Source of the DNA: Gammaproteobacteria bacterium
GTDB lineage: Bacteria > Pseudomonadota > Gammaproteobacteria > UBA4575
DNA length: 64,000 nucleotides
NCBI GenBank assembly: GCA_033344735.1
Contig: JAWPMW010000001.1
Span: 975,869 to 1,039,868, forward strand
Direction: 5' to 3'
The notes beneath the pieces are model-generated. The model had not been told where the DNA came from and searched no databases. It saw only the letters and a list, made by a program, of their open reading frames with translations. Of the stretch, positions 8,443-17,303 are shown one piece after another (the first letter of the stretch is position 1; every line of letters starts with the position of its first letter). A program made the translations under genes and the position numbers.

Positions 8443-9969
8443 TTAATGTGATCCAACAGAAGACTGTAGCTTCTCCATTACTTGATCAATAGAGAAACTT
8501 GCCGGTTTTTGCCTCGGTGGAAACTCTTTAAAAGTATACAAAAATTCTCCTACATATGCTTGTGCAGGCACTAAGAAGTAAGCTCTGTCGATTAGCCAGT
8601 CATAGTAGGTGTTTGACGTGCGGTAAGATCGCTCATAAGGATCTCTCCTAAGATTGAAGATCAGAGGTACACGCAATTCCGTCCAGGGTTCAATCCATGC
8701 TCGCAACGTGCCGTATTCTTTCTGCTCAAGGAAAATTGCTTTCCAGTCATTGTAGCGCAAGGCGGTTAATTCGCCTGTGTCTGCAAAATAGAAAATCTCG
8801 TTACGCGGTCCTTTTTCTTCCTCTCCTGTAAGGTGAGGCAGGAAGTTGTAGCCATCGAGATGAACTTTATAAGAGCGACCGATGGCTTTAACGCTGCCTT
8901 TTTTGAGCTTTTCTTTAACATCAGATTCACCTGCAGCTGCTAAATAGGTGGGCAGCCAGTCCATATGATGCATGATCTCGTTAGAAACGCTTCCTGCTTT
9001 AACTTTGCCAGGCCAGCGCACCATAGAAGGTACTCGCCAGCCGCCTTCCCAGTTGGTATTTTTCTCCCCAAAGAAAGGTGATGAACCTGCATCTGGCCAG
9101 GTATTCATATGTGGACCATTATCCGTTGAGTAATGCACGATGGTGTTATCAGCAATACCCAGCTCATCTAACTTAGCCAGCAATTTGCCCACATGCATGT
9201 CATGTTCGACCATGCCATCGCCATATTCATCCTGACCTGATATGCCACGCAATTCTTCTTTGACATGGGTGCGAAAGTGCATTCGTGTACCATTCCACCA
9301 GACATAGAAAGGTTTGCCATCTTTATGCGCGCGATCAATAAACTTAAGTGCCGCTTCTACTGTTTCATCGTCAATCGTCTCCATTCGTTTCTTGGTCAGT
9401 GGCCCAGTATCTACGATCTTGCCATTCGCAAATGAATGAATAACTCCGCGCGGTCCAAAACGTTCCTTAAATTTTGGATCTTTAGGGTAATCTTCATTCT
9501 CTGGTTCCTCTTCGGCGTTCAGGTGGTAGAGATTACCTAGAAATTCGTCGAAACCGTGATTACTCGGGAGATGTTCATCCTTGTCACCAAGATGATTCTT
9601 ACCGAATTGACCGGTGGTATAGCCTTCTGCTTTGAGTAATCCCGCGATGGTCGGGTCTTCTTCTTGCAAGCCAAGATCTGCGCCCGGCAAACCAACCTTT
9701 GACAGTCCTGTGCGATAAACACTTTGGCCTGTGATGTATGATGATCGGCCGGCTGTGCAAGACTGTTCTCCATAATAATCTGTGAAGATCATCCCTTCGT
9801 TCGCGATGCGATCGATATTAGGGGTGCGATACCCCATCATACCCATGGTATAGGCACTGATATTGGATTGGCCAATGTCGTCACCCCATATCACCAGGAT
9901 ATTAGGTTTGTCTGCCGATACCGCAGCTAATGGCATGAGCAACAATACTAAAACCAACTTCACCTTCAT
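8443..9969 (-). CDS. Secreted arylsulfatase (Cys-type)
   Basis: Hydrolyses sulfate esters after conversion of an active-site cysteine to formylglycine. The 508-residue product has a signal peptide (1-19), metal-binding Asp30-Asp31 in the NILVIWGDDIG segment, and the activation motif CTAGR with Cys71 in the CxAxR arrangement. Later motifs GKNHLGD and STDNGPHMNTW match family metal/sulfate ligands. Length is standard. No formylglycine-generating enzyme is in the window. Natural substrates of such enzymes are often sulfated polysaccharides or small aryl sulfates; nothing here identifies one. Confidence 0.92.
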   Translation of the reverse strand: MKVKLVLVLLLMPLAAVSADKPNILVIWGDDIGQSNISAYTMGMMGYRTPNIDRIANEGMIFTDYYGEQSCTAGRSSYITGQSVYRTGLSKVGLPGADLGLQEEDPTIAGLLKAEGYTTGQFGKNHLGDKDEHLPSNHGFDEFLGNLYHLNAEEEPENEDYPKDPKFKERFGPRGVIHSFANGKIVDTGPLTKKRMETIDDETVEAALKFIDRAHKDGKPFYVWWNGTRMHFRTHVKEELRGISGQDEYGDGMVEHDMHVGKLLAKLDELGIADNTIVHYSTDNGPHMNTWPDAGSSPFFGEKNTNWEGGWRVPSMVRWPGKVKAGSVSNEIMHHMDWLPTYLAAAGESDVKEKLKKGSVKAIGRSYKVHLDGYNFLPHLTGEEEKGPRNEIFYFADTGELTALRYNDWKAIFLEQKEYGTLRAWIEPWTELRVPLIFNLRRDPYERSYRTSNTYYDWLIDRAYFLVPAQAYVGEFLYTFKEFPPRQKPASFSIDQVMEKLQSSVGSH

Positions 9970-10021
9970 CTTTAACCCCTTTTACAAAAAATAATATTAT
10001 TTCATCAATACTCTTATTATT

Positions 10022-10056
10022 AATTAATCTACATCAATTAATCTACATCAATTAAT
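10022..10056. repeat. 14-bp tandem repeat, 2.5 copies
   Basis: The unit AATTAATCTACATC occurs twice in full and once in part, upstream of the sulfatase start and downstream of the outer-membrane protein gene. It could be an operator or simple slippage; nothing distinguishes these. Confidence 0.7.
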
Positions 10057-10086
10057 AAACTTCGTTACAACAAACTTACTCTATAT

Positions 10087-10857
10087 CTAAAACCTGTAAG
10101 AAACGCCTAACATCGGTCCTGAAAAATCTGCATCTATTTCAAAGCGGGACGTTCCAGAACCATCTTTATATTCAAAATGATAATGGCGATAGCCACCAAA
10201 AAGCTTTACGTTATTTTCGAATTTATAATTTACTAGGCCCACCAATTGATAAGAGTCACTATCTGAACCAGCACCAACATCTGCCCATCCTGTCAGACCC
10301 CAGCCATTGTTATAGCCGTATTGTGCCCTTGCACCCACAACACCATCTACCCAATCTTTCTTTCGACTTCTTGATCCTGACGTCATTAATCCTAATAGAC
10401 TTGCTTCAGCACCTATATCAATTTCAACACTGTTGTATCGAACACCACCAAGGAAGTCTATGCCAAGCTTGGCATTTTGATAATCTTGTTCAATAACACG
10501 ATACGCAACAAAAACTTCAGCCAAGATTTGCTTAACTTCTGCATCAAGCTCAACTGAGAGTATTGGCCCTGACGCCAAAACGCTGTCAGCTGAAAGATCG
10601 ACATAAACAACATCACCTAAAAAAGACCACCGTCCATTTCGATGTTCGATATAAGCCATTGCGCCTAGGTCAAGGTTTTCCAAAATATCGCTAAAAGAAA
10701 CATCTAAATCTGTTTCAATATTTCGAAATTGCGTTTCACCTTCTATATCCGCTGCAAATAGATAACCACCCACTTCTGTCCATGAGAATTGCGCATAAGA
10801 ATTATTTAACGAAAAGATAACAATGAGATAAAATAATTTTTTCATTTTTTTCAGCAC
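10087..10857 (-). CDS. Outer-membrane beta-barrel protein
   Basis: The 256-residue product has a signal peptide (about 1-22, ending SYA-QF), alternating hydrophobic strands throughout, and ends in SYRF, the C-terminal aromatic signature recognised by BamA. No enzymatic motif is visible. It lies between the sulfatase and another envelope protein on the same strand. Its role is unknown; a porin-like or structural role is inferred from topology only. Confidence 0.75.
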   Translation of the reverse strand: MLKKMKKLFYLIVIFSLNNSYAQFSWTEVGGYLFAADIEGETQFRNIETDLDVSFSDILENLDLGAMAYIEHRNGRWSFLGDVVYVDLSADSVLASGPILSVELDAEVKQILAEVFVAYRVIEQDYQNAKLGIDFLGGVRYNSVEIDIGAEASLLGLMTSGSRSRKKDWVDGVVGARAQYGYNNGWGLTGWADVGAGSDSDSYQLVGLVNYKFENNVKLFGGYRHYHFEYKDGSGTSRFEIDADFSGPMLGVSYRF

Positions 10858-10936
10858 CTATATCTCAAAAGAAAAATTATTGAGCATTATCGAAACGACA
10901 GTTCTATTCAGCAAGTTCATATAATAATATTCTTCG

Positions 10937-11734
10937 TCACCAAATCTGTTTCCAGCCTAACTCAATTGAGCCATCTGTCAATCTATCTGGACCAATGCCT
11001 ATTGATGGTCGAACATAAACACTACGCCCATCTAGATTAAAGCCCAAGTGGTTCAACATGACGCCCATCTCAGCTTCGACAGCACCACCTTGTGTATGTA
11101 GATTATGGTCAACAATATATTGCGGATTAACAAGAACCCATTTTTGTTTATCATCTGATTGTTTTAGAAAGAAAAGATCTAAAGCGCTCTGATTTAAACT
11201 CCTTACATCATCTTCTTCATACACGCTAAATCTGTGCTGATAAGCAGGTGCAATTAAACTGCCTTTGATGCCAAATGGATTGAAAAAGACCCCAAAAATT
11301 TGCGGGCCAAAGGAAAGTCTCTCTGATCCCACAACTGAATTTCCTGTCGGCAAAAATGTTTCCAATCCAACTGCAAGCGCAAACTTGTCTTCCATTTTTA
11401 CAATAGGAACAGTCAATACACGAAAGTCAATCTCTCCTAATCCGTTAGTGTCTAAATCATCATCACCATCATCATTCAAGTCTGCTTTAGTCTCTACAAA
11501 TCTAATTCTAGTTCTAAATTGCCATTTCCCACCAAGAAATGGTGTTCGATATTCAGCTGTTGTAATATTAATATTGCCATCACCTTCCGTATCCAACCAT
11601 AGGTACTCATTATATAACCGAAAATCATTTGTAAAATTAATCGGATTGGTTCCTGTTTTATCCGATGTATCAGCAGCAAATACAGGTAAAGATACAAGTA
11701 TTAATACAATAAAACTTTGTATGTATAGTTTCAT
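10937..11734 (-). CDS. Probable outer-membrane protein
   Basis: The 265-residue product has a signal peptide (1-20, cut near VFA-AD) and a beta-rich body with repeated short amphipathic strands, ending in WKQIW, an aromatic terminus that suits an outer-membrane barrel. An Asp-rich turn (DDDDLD-like, about residues 90-100) may bind calcium. I do not recognise a named family. The next gene on the strand, 79 bases away, also encodes a barrel, so the two may be co-transcribed. Confidence 0.68.
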   Translation of the reverse strand: MKLYIQSFIVLILVSLPVFAADTSDKTGTNPINFTNDFRLYNEYLWLDTEGDGNINITTAEYRTPFLGGKWQFRTRIRFVETKADLNDDGDDDLDTNGLGEIDFRVLTVPIVKMEDKFALAVGLETFLPTGNSVVGSERLSFGPQIFGVFFNPFGIKGSLIAPAYQHRFSVYEEDDVRSLNQSALDLFFLKQSDDKQKWVLVNPQYIVDHNLHTQGGAVEAEMGVMLNHLGFNLDGRSVYVRPSIGIGPDRLTDGSIELGWKQIW

Positions 11735-11963
11735 TTTTTCTTGGTTAATCTTTTTATATTCTTATCTTAATATATCAGTTTCAAAATTACGGCTAGTGCC
11801 AGTTGCTTTCAAATGTCTTCTATAAATTAAAAGTTGTAACTTAAAATAGCTATAGTTATAGCTTAAATTCAAGCATTTAAGCACTATATGCATGACTTCA
11901 AAATTATTACAATTGTCATTACACGCCACTCTTAATTCAGCATATATAATTTTATAAGCTATA

Positions 11964-12944
11964 CTATTGATCACGATAACTCATTGGCGTGACGCCGGTC
12001 CATCGCCGAAAAGCACGCATGAAATTGGGTGCATTTGCATAACCTAACTGCTCATAAATATCTTTGACTCTTAGCTCTGCATTCTCCAATAATTGAATGG
12101 CTTTAATAAACCTCCATTGATCAATCACTTTTGATATGGAAGTGCCTTCCTCAGAAAGCCTGCGTTGCATGGTACGCACAGGTGTTTCAGTTATTTGTGC
12201 TATGAGATTGAGATCGGCAATCAAATTTGGTTCTAACGAACTCAGTAAATTATCGATCTTACTTGCATAGGTTTTAAATTTTGGAAATTCTTCAACTAAT
12301 TCGCTATGCACAGCTAGACCTAACATAGGCATAGTTAACATAGAAGTTGGAAAAACAATCGCAGTAGCAGTCTGACCTAATAGTATTTTTGTATGGCTGC
12401 TAGATGGTAATAGAACATCAAGATTAGGCGACGTATTACTTTGCAGATGAATTTCTAAAGGCGCCCAATCATTACCTGCCGCAAGTTGAAACCCCTTTAA
12501 AGCAAGCGCAAAACTTATAAAATCTGCTTGCTCTCTGCCATTTGATTGACTGTCAGTAAAACGCTGCCAATATTTAGATTTAATACCATTAATTTCGAAT
12601 CCAGCTTGCTCATTAGTCGCTATCACACCATCATATTTTACTGCCAGTTGAATAGCAGAATACACATTCGGCCTATAAGCAATCATTTTACCCAGCTGAG
12701 ATAATCTAGCCAGATGAATATAATTGCTAAATTGATCTAGCACATCAGCAATTCCTTCTTGACGATTAAGCTCATCAAAGAATGAATACATAGAATGTAC
12801 AGGGACATAATTCTCAGAGTTTTCGAGATTAAATTTATTTAAGCTAGAAGAAATTAATAAATTACTAAGGTTAGCTCCAGCATCATTTACGCCTTCGAAT
12901 ATAGGCTTGATGAATCCTGCTTGCACTAAATGAAGTTGACCCAT
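11964..12944 (-). CDS. AraC-family transcriptional regulator
   Basis: The 326-residue product has an N-terminal ligand-binding region of the ArgR/OruR type used by many AraC-type regulators and a C-terminal double helix-turn-helix at about 235-326, with the family motif DIYEQLGYANAPNFMRAFRRW and the closing GVTPMSYRDQ. It lies upstream of the envelope protein, sulfatase and cytochrome genes on the same strand, so it is a reasonable candidate regulator of that set. That link is by position only. Confidence 0.88.
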   Translation of the reverse strand: MGQLHLVQAGFIKPIFEGVNDAGANLSNLLISSSLNKFNLENSENYVPVHSMYSFFDELNRQEGIADVLDQFSNYIHLARLSQLGKMIAYRPNVYSAIQLAVKYDGVIATNEQAGFEINGIKSKYWQRFTDSQSNGREQADFISFALALKGFQLAAGNDWAPLEIHLQSNTSPNLDVLLPSSSHTKILLGQTATAIVFPTSMLTMPMLGLAVHSELVEEFPKFKTYASKIDNLLSSLEPNLIADLNLIAQITETPVRTMQRRLSEEGTSISKVIDQWRFIKAIQLLENAELRVKDIYEQLGYANAPNFMRAFRRWTGVTPMSYRDQ

Positions 12945-13023
12945 TAACGCTCCCGCAAAAAACTTTTTTATCCTTAGAAAGGATAGCAGTATTCACGATT
13001 TGTATACACACCAATATTATACG

Positions 13024-13046
13024 TATGCATGGCGAATTAGTATTTT
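13024..13046 (+). repeat. IS left terminal inverted repeat
   Basis: Outer end of the IS, sharing TGCATGGCGAATT in inverted orientation with the right terminus and with the lone end near 5955. Confidence 0.85.
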
Positions 13047-13109
13047 GGCACAAATTAACTTGAATTCGCAGTCTTGTTCTCAATTAAAATCTATTTATGA
13101 TAAGTCTGC

Positions 13110-14201
13110 ATGAAGGATGCATTCTTACTTGCCATTCATTTGATTAGTTTAATCGTTCGCCTGCTCAAACCAGGCGGCATGAAAGCCGTTGCCGCTGAAA
13201 ATCTATTACTCAAACAACAACTTCTTATTGTTCGCCGATCAAAATTAAAAGCACCCAACCTCACGACGAAGGATCGCTTCATCCTTGGATGGCTATCAAT
13301 ATTATTAACCCCTGCTCGTCTGGCTCGATCTGCAATTATCATTCGCCCCTCAACCCTACTCTCGTTTCACAAAGCCCTCGTCAAACGTAAATATCTACGA
13401 CTCTTTTCTTCTACGGGTAAAGGAAAGCCAGGACCTAAAGGCCCTAACAGCGATTTGATCAAAGCCATTGTCGAAATTAAACAACGCAACCCCAGATTTG
13501 GTTGTCCTCACATTGCACATATAATTAACAATACTTTCGGTATCGATATCAACAAAGATGTTGTACGAAGAGTATTGATGAACCATTATCATCCACGCCC
13601 TAATGATAGAGGCGGTCCTTCGTGGCTATCATTTATTGCAAATATGAAAGACAGTTTATGGAGTATTGATTTATTTTGTTGTGAATCCATCACCCTGAAA
13701 TCACATTGGGTACTCGTCGTCATGGATGTTTGGAGCCGAAAACTTGTTGGCCTTTCTGTTAATAATGGCCCGGTTGATGGTCCCACTCTTTGCAGAATGT
13801 TCAATCAGATCATTTCTAATAAAAGTACACCTCAGTATATAAGTTCAGATAACGATCCTCTTTTTCAATTTCATCGATGGAAAGCCAACCTTAGAATCCT
13901 AGAAATTGAAGAAGTGAAGTCCATTCCCTTTACTCCGATCTCACATCCTTATGTCGAACGAGTGATTGGAACTATAAGGCGCGAGTGCCTAGACCAAACA
14001 TTATTTTGGAGTGATGTCGATCTACAGAATAAACTGGATGACTTTACGGACTATTACAACAATCATCGCGTGCATGCTTCGCTTAATGGCGAGATACCTG
14101 CTGAATTTGGTGAAGAAAGATTGCAATCAGTTGCAGGTCTAGGAAAGTTTAATTGGAAAACGCTTTGTCGTGGACTCGTGCAACTCCCAATTCCTGCTTA
14201 A
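13110..14201 (+). CDS. IS transposase, rve/DDE integrase core
   Basis: Catalyses cut or copy transposition of its element. The 363-residue product has an N-terminal helical DNA-binding part (about 25-165) with a GPKGPN linker, then an integrase core with acidic triad Asp187 (SIDLF), Asp247 (SSDND) and Glu283 (YVERVIGTIRREC), followed by the DDFTDYYNNHRVHASL segment typical of IS3/IS481-type enzymes. It is full length with no frameshift, so the copy may be active. It ends right at the inner edge of the right inverted repeat. Confidence 0.93.
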   Translation: MKDAFLLAIHLISLIVRLLKPGGMKAVAAENLLLKQQLLIVRRSKLKAPNLTTKDRFILGWLSILLTPARLARSAIIIRPSTLLSFHKALVKRKYLRLFSSTGKGKPGPKGPNSDLIKAIVEIKQRNPRFGCPHIAHIINNTFGIDINKDVVRRVLMNHYHPRPNDRGGPSWLSFIANMKDSLWSIDLFCCESITLKSHWVLVVMDVWSRKLVGLSVNNGPVDGPTLCRMFNQIISNKSTPQYISSDNDPLFQFHRWKANLRILEIEEVKSIPFTPISHPYVERVIGTIRRECLDQTLFWSDVDLQNKLDDFTDYYNNHRVHASLNGEIPAEFGEERLQSVAGLGKFNWKTLCRGLVQLPIPA

Positions 14202-14222
14202 ATTACCAATTCGCCATGCACA
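14200..14222 (-). repeat. IS right terminal inverted repeat
   Basis: Inverted partner of the left terminus; the same sequence occurs alone at 5955-5976. Confidence 0.85.
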
Positions 14223-14360
14223 GGAGACTTTTCACGAATTTTGCCCTGAATGCTTAAATCCCGGTGCGCTTAGATGGATTCGAACTGCGCAAACACTGCA
14301 GAAATAGGCTATTTTTCATGAATTTACGAAGTCTCCGAACGGAGACAGACTCGGTGGCGG
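14221..14360 (+). repeat. Right copy of 140-bp direct repeat, fused to tRNA-Ser 3' end
   Basis: Gapless match to 5601-5740. Its last six bases are the 3' end of the tRNA-Ser gene and the remainder is the tRNA's downstream flank, including a perfect palindrome at 14331-14346 that may act as the tRNA transcript's terminator or processing hairpin. Confidence 0.9.
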
Positions 14361-14444
14361 AGAGAGAGGGATTCGAACCCTCGGTACCGATTAAAGTACA
14401 CACGCTTTCCAAGCGAGCACATTAAGCCACTCTGTCATCTCTCC
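14355..14444 (-). tRNA. tRNA-Ser(GGA)
   Basis: Read on the minus strand, the acceptor strands GGAGAGA and TCTCTCC pair fully, followed by G and an encoded CCA. The T loop GGTTCGAATCC is present, there is a long variable arm as expected of serine tRNA, and the anticodon GGA lies in the loop TTGGAAA at 14406-14412. The anticodon stem has one T-T mismatch at its second pair. It reads UCC and UCU codons. Confidence 0.95.
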
Positions 14445-14469
14445 TGATAGATTTGCTGATATTACTTCT

Positions 14470-14805
14470 TTAGGATTTATCTATGTCATTCCCTGCTGTG
14501 TATATAGTGCCTGGAAATTGCGTTACTTTAGAATCTATATCGGAAATTTTAGAAACTCCCTGCTTTTCAACTTCATCGATTCTAATGATAGAGTGCATAG
14601 GAATATAGCATCTCTTCACTGAATCGAATTCAGTTTTTAATTTTTCCTCTCCAGGATCAACTACCACTGAGTCACGATCACTAAAAGTGATTTGCTCAAT
14701 TGTAATAAAGCCATACATATCTGACTGATAAACCTCTCTGGCAAAAACTTCATATACTTTACCTTGATTATGGAATATCACTTTAAAAATTTCTTCACTT
14801 GCCAT
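14470..14805 (-). CDS. DUF1820 family protein
   Basis: The 111-residue product matches my recollection of DUF1820, a small gammaproteobacterial family of unknown function: an opening IFKVIFHNQGKVYEVFAREV strand pair, then GFITIEQITF, and a central DPGEEKLKTEF segment before a conserved IPMHSIIRIDEV. It appears cytoplasmic, with no signal or membrane segment. It lies directly after the signalling gene at 14842 on the same strand, 36 bases away, and could be co-transcribed. Confidence 0.82.
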   Translation of the reverse strand: MASEEIFKVIFHNQGKVYEVFAREVYQSDMYGFITIEQITFSDRDSVVVDPGEEKLKTEFDSVKRCYIPMHSIIRIDEVEKQGVSKISDIDSKVTQFPGTIYTAGNDIDKS

Positions 14806-14841
14806 GTCTAATTTCTTTCTTCCCTTTATAATAGCTAAACG

Positions 14842-16509
14842 TTAAGCAATACCTGCAACTAACATATTTCTACCTGCTACTTTGGCTTCATATAATTTCT
14901 TATCTGCTTCAACTATCAATGTTTCAATATCCAGCGGTTCAGTAGGACGTGCTGCAATCAAACCAAGACTAATTGATACTCGCACATCTGCATTATTTAC
15001 TTTTATATTATGAGCAACTAGATTTTTTCTAATCATATCTAATACTAAGTAGGCGCTATCTAAATCTGTATCTGGTAGAAGAACCAAAAATTCATCACCC
15101 GCATATCTGCCCACTACATCAGAGCGGCGCAAACGATTGTTTAAATAATCCGAGATGTGTCGTAAAACATAATCACCGACCACATGGCCATTTTCATCAT
15201 TGATTTGCTTAAAGTGATCGACATCAATCATAGCCAAGCAAATACTTTCTTTTCTACGAATCGATAAACTAATTTCTTCATTCGCGCGCTCCAAGAATGC
15301 ATCTCTATTCAGAGCTCCTGTTAATGAATCCATAATAATCAGATGATTCGCTCTTCTAAAACGTAAGATTCTTTGCTTTAGAATCAGGAATTGCTCATTT
15401 TGCAACTCATGCCCAAAAATACAATCATCAGCCCCAGCATGTAATGCTTCTAATTTTGCTTGATTATCCTCATCTTCCATCAGGAAGATAATTGGCATAT
15501 TGAAATGCGACTCATGCAATCGAATGATACGCGCGCCATCCCGCCAATATGAATCATCTTTATCGTGTGCAATAAGAATCAAATCTGGTTTAAAGTTAAC
15601 AAGTTCATCAACAATACCATCAATCATACTAATAGAACGACATTTTATGTTTTCGCATAATAATGCTTTCTCTATATAAGAAATACGCTTTTTATCTTTA
15701 TCTATTAACAATACTCGACAACCATTACTACCACGGGACTCAAGTACAACATCCAAAGTGGAACTGAAATTATGAGCATTAATAGGAGTTGCGAAAAATG
15801 CTTCTGCTTCAAATTTTGCGGCCATTTTTCGTGTTTCAACATCATCTCTACGCGAGATCACCACAAATGCTGGCAGTTGGTTTTCAACTGCTTCAAATGC
15901 GTCTTTAGTTTTCTTATTAAGTTTAATCTGATTCGCATCACCTAGATCTAATACCACAATAGATGGTGCAACTGTTTGTGCCATTGCTTGCGCACGCTCT
16001 ATGGTACTAAATGCAATGACAGTAAAGCCTCGCGTCTCAAGCAAATTCGACAGCAACGATAATTCTACAGAACGATGACTAACAATAAATATTACCAACT
16101 CTCGATGCGACAATTGCAATGCATCTAGTCGAGGAATTTTATCTTCTTCCTCATCACTGAAATTATAGTTCAGCAGTTGATTCTCCAACATATCAACTAA
16201 TTGCTGAACCAGATTACCAGTAATTTGTTTATCTTTAACCCAAGTGGCTTTCTCATCAAGTATTTCGACAATTTTTTCTTCTACTTTTTTTGCCAATACA
16301 TGAATATCATCAAAATCATGTGAACCACTAGAACCAGCTATTTTGTGTACTAGTACTCTTAGTGTTGAAAGTGGCTCAATATATTCTTGCGTAGAATTCA
16401 AATCAGCCCAACATTGCCTAAGGTCTTGAATTTTTTCTGGAAATGACTCTACATATATTTCGCGTATCCGCTCGAACTTTTCATTCTCCAGCGGCTTTAA
16501 ATCTTTCAC
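14842..16509 (-). CDS. Hpt-REC-REC-GGDEF diguanylate cyclase
   Basis: Cytoplasmic signalling protein predicted to make cyclic di-GMP. In 555 residues it has an N-terminal Hpt-like domain (about 10-110, with HKIAGSSGSHDF), two receiver-like domains (about 133-255 and 268-390), then a GGDEF domain (about 400-553). The first receiver keeps a VVLDLGD strand; the second has LILIAHDKDD instead of a clear phospho-acceptor, so it may be degenerate. The active loop reads AGDEF, an allowed variant, with an RRSD inhibitory I-site five residues before it. The OmpR-type regulator lies 62 bases upstream, suggesting one signalling operon with phosphorelay to c-di-GMP. Confidence 0.88.
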   Translation of the reverse strand: MKDLKPLENEKFERIREIYVESFPEKIQDLRQCWADLNSTQEYIEPLSTLRVLVHKIAGSSGSHDFDDIHVLAKKVEEKIVEILDEKATWVKDKQITGNLVQQLVDMLENQLLNYNFSDEEEDKIPRLDALQLSHRELVIFIVSHRSVELSLLSNLLETRGFTVIAFSTIERAQAMAQTVAPSIVVLDLGDANQIKLNKKTKDAFEAVENQLPAFVVISRRDDVETRKMAAKFEAEAFFATPINAHNFSSTLDVVLESRGSNGCRVLLIDKDKKRISYIEKALLCENIKCRSISMIDGIVDELVNFKPDLILIAHDKDDSYWRDGARIIRLHESHFNMPIIFLMEDEDNQAKLEALHAGADDCIFGHELQNEQFLILKQRILRFRRANHLIIMDSLTGALNRDAFLERANEEISLSIRRKESICLAMIDVDHFKQINDENGHVVGDYVLRHISDYLNNRLRRSDVVGRYAGDEFLVLLPDTDLDSAYLVLDMIRKNLVAHNIKVNNADVRVSISLGLIAARPTEPLDIETLIVEADKKLYEAKVAGRNMLVAGIA

Positions 16510-16571
16510 GTTCGAACCCCCATAGCTATGAAAATCATAACTCGCATCTATAAAAATTTTTGCAGCAATAT

Positions 16572-17264
16572 TTAAGTTGGCATTTCACTTTTCTCAAGAC
16601 GATAACCGTGCTGATAGATAGATGTTAACTTCCAGCCATTTTCTGGCCCAATAATCAATTTGCGTCGCAAGCGACTGACATGAGTATCTACAGTTCTCGT
16701 ATTCACTTCAGCACTTCTTCCCCACACAGTTTCTAATATATATCCCCTAGACAAAACACGACCAGCATTCCTAAAAAGAAATAAAGTCAGTTCAAATTCT
16801 TTGCGTGTAATCTCAATATTTTCACCATTCAATTTTACTGTCTTTGATGAGCGCTGTAGTGTATAGGGAATAAATTCTAGCTCATCTTCTGAAGTGCCTT
16901 GTTGAGAACGACGACTAATTGAGTATATGCGTGCAAGCATTTCAGCTCGTTTAACTGGTTTTGACATATAGTCATCCGCACCTCCCTGCAACGCCTGCAC
17001 TACATCTTCTTCTTTTTCTTTTTGAGTAATAAAAAGTACAGGAATTCGCCAATCCAAAGAATCGCGAACCCATTGAAGCACCTCCAAACCATTCATATCA
17101 GGAACTAACCAGTCAAGAATCAGTAAATCAAAACTCTCATGAAGCAATGACATAGTCATGTCTTTCCCTGATGCAAACACAGTACAATTATGGTCAGCAT
17201 CTTCTAGCCATGCTTTTAATAATGTAGATTGATCTTGATCGTCTTCTAGTAAAGCTATATGCAT
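16572..17264 (-). CDS. OmpR-type response regulator
   Basis: The 230-residue product has an N-terminal receiver with acidic residues in LLEDDQD, phospho-acceptor Asp in LLILDWLVPDMNG (about residue 51) and Lys in MSKPVKRAE, then a C-terminal winged helix (about 130-228; RVLSRGYILETVWG, TRTVDTHVSRLRRKL). It acts as a DNA-binding regulator. No cognate histidine kinase is adjacent; the neighbour is a Hpt-REC-GGDEF protein, so phosphate may arrive by a phosphorelay. Confidence 0.92.
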   Translation of the reverse strand: MHIALLEDDQDQSTLLKAWLEDADHNCTVFASGKDMTMSLLHESFDLLILDWLVPDMNGLEVLQWVRDSLDWRIPVLFITQKEKEEDVVQALQGGADDYMSKPVKRAEMLARIYSISRRSQQGTSEDELEFIPYTLQRSSKTVKLNGENIEITRKEFELTLFLFRNAGRVLSRGYILETVWGRSAEVNTRTVDTHVSRLRRKLIIGPENGWKLTSIYQHGYRLEKSEMPT

Positions 17265-17303
17265 TATAAATTTGATCGGTTAAATTGGTGCTACTTACAT
17301 TTT

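Larger units (their letters stand above)
13024..14222 (+). mobile_element. Complete IS element with DDE integrase-core transposase
   Basis: About 1.2 kb, bounded by imperfect 23-bp terminal inverted repeats: TATGCATGGCGAATTAG at the left and, read inward from the right, TGTGCATGGCGAATTGG, sharing the 13-mer TGCATGGCGAATT. One transposase gene fills it. I see no clear target-site duplication. The right end abuts the direct repeat that flanks tRNA-Ser. The single-ORF rve design resembles IS481-like elements, but I cannot assign the family firmly. Confidence 0.88.

Noticed and set aside
11265-11825. Plus-strand ORF of 186 codons
   Set aside because: Antisense to the envelope protein gene; low-complexity Ser/Pro composition typical of shadow frames.
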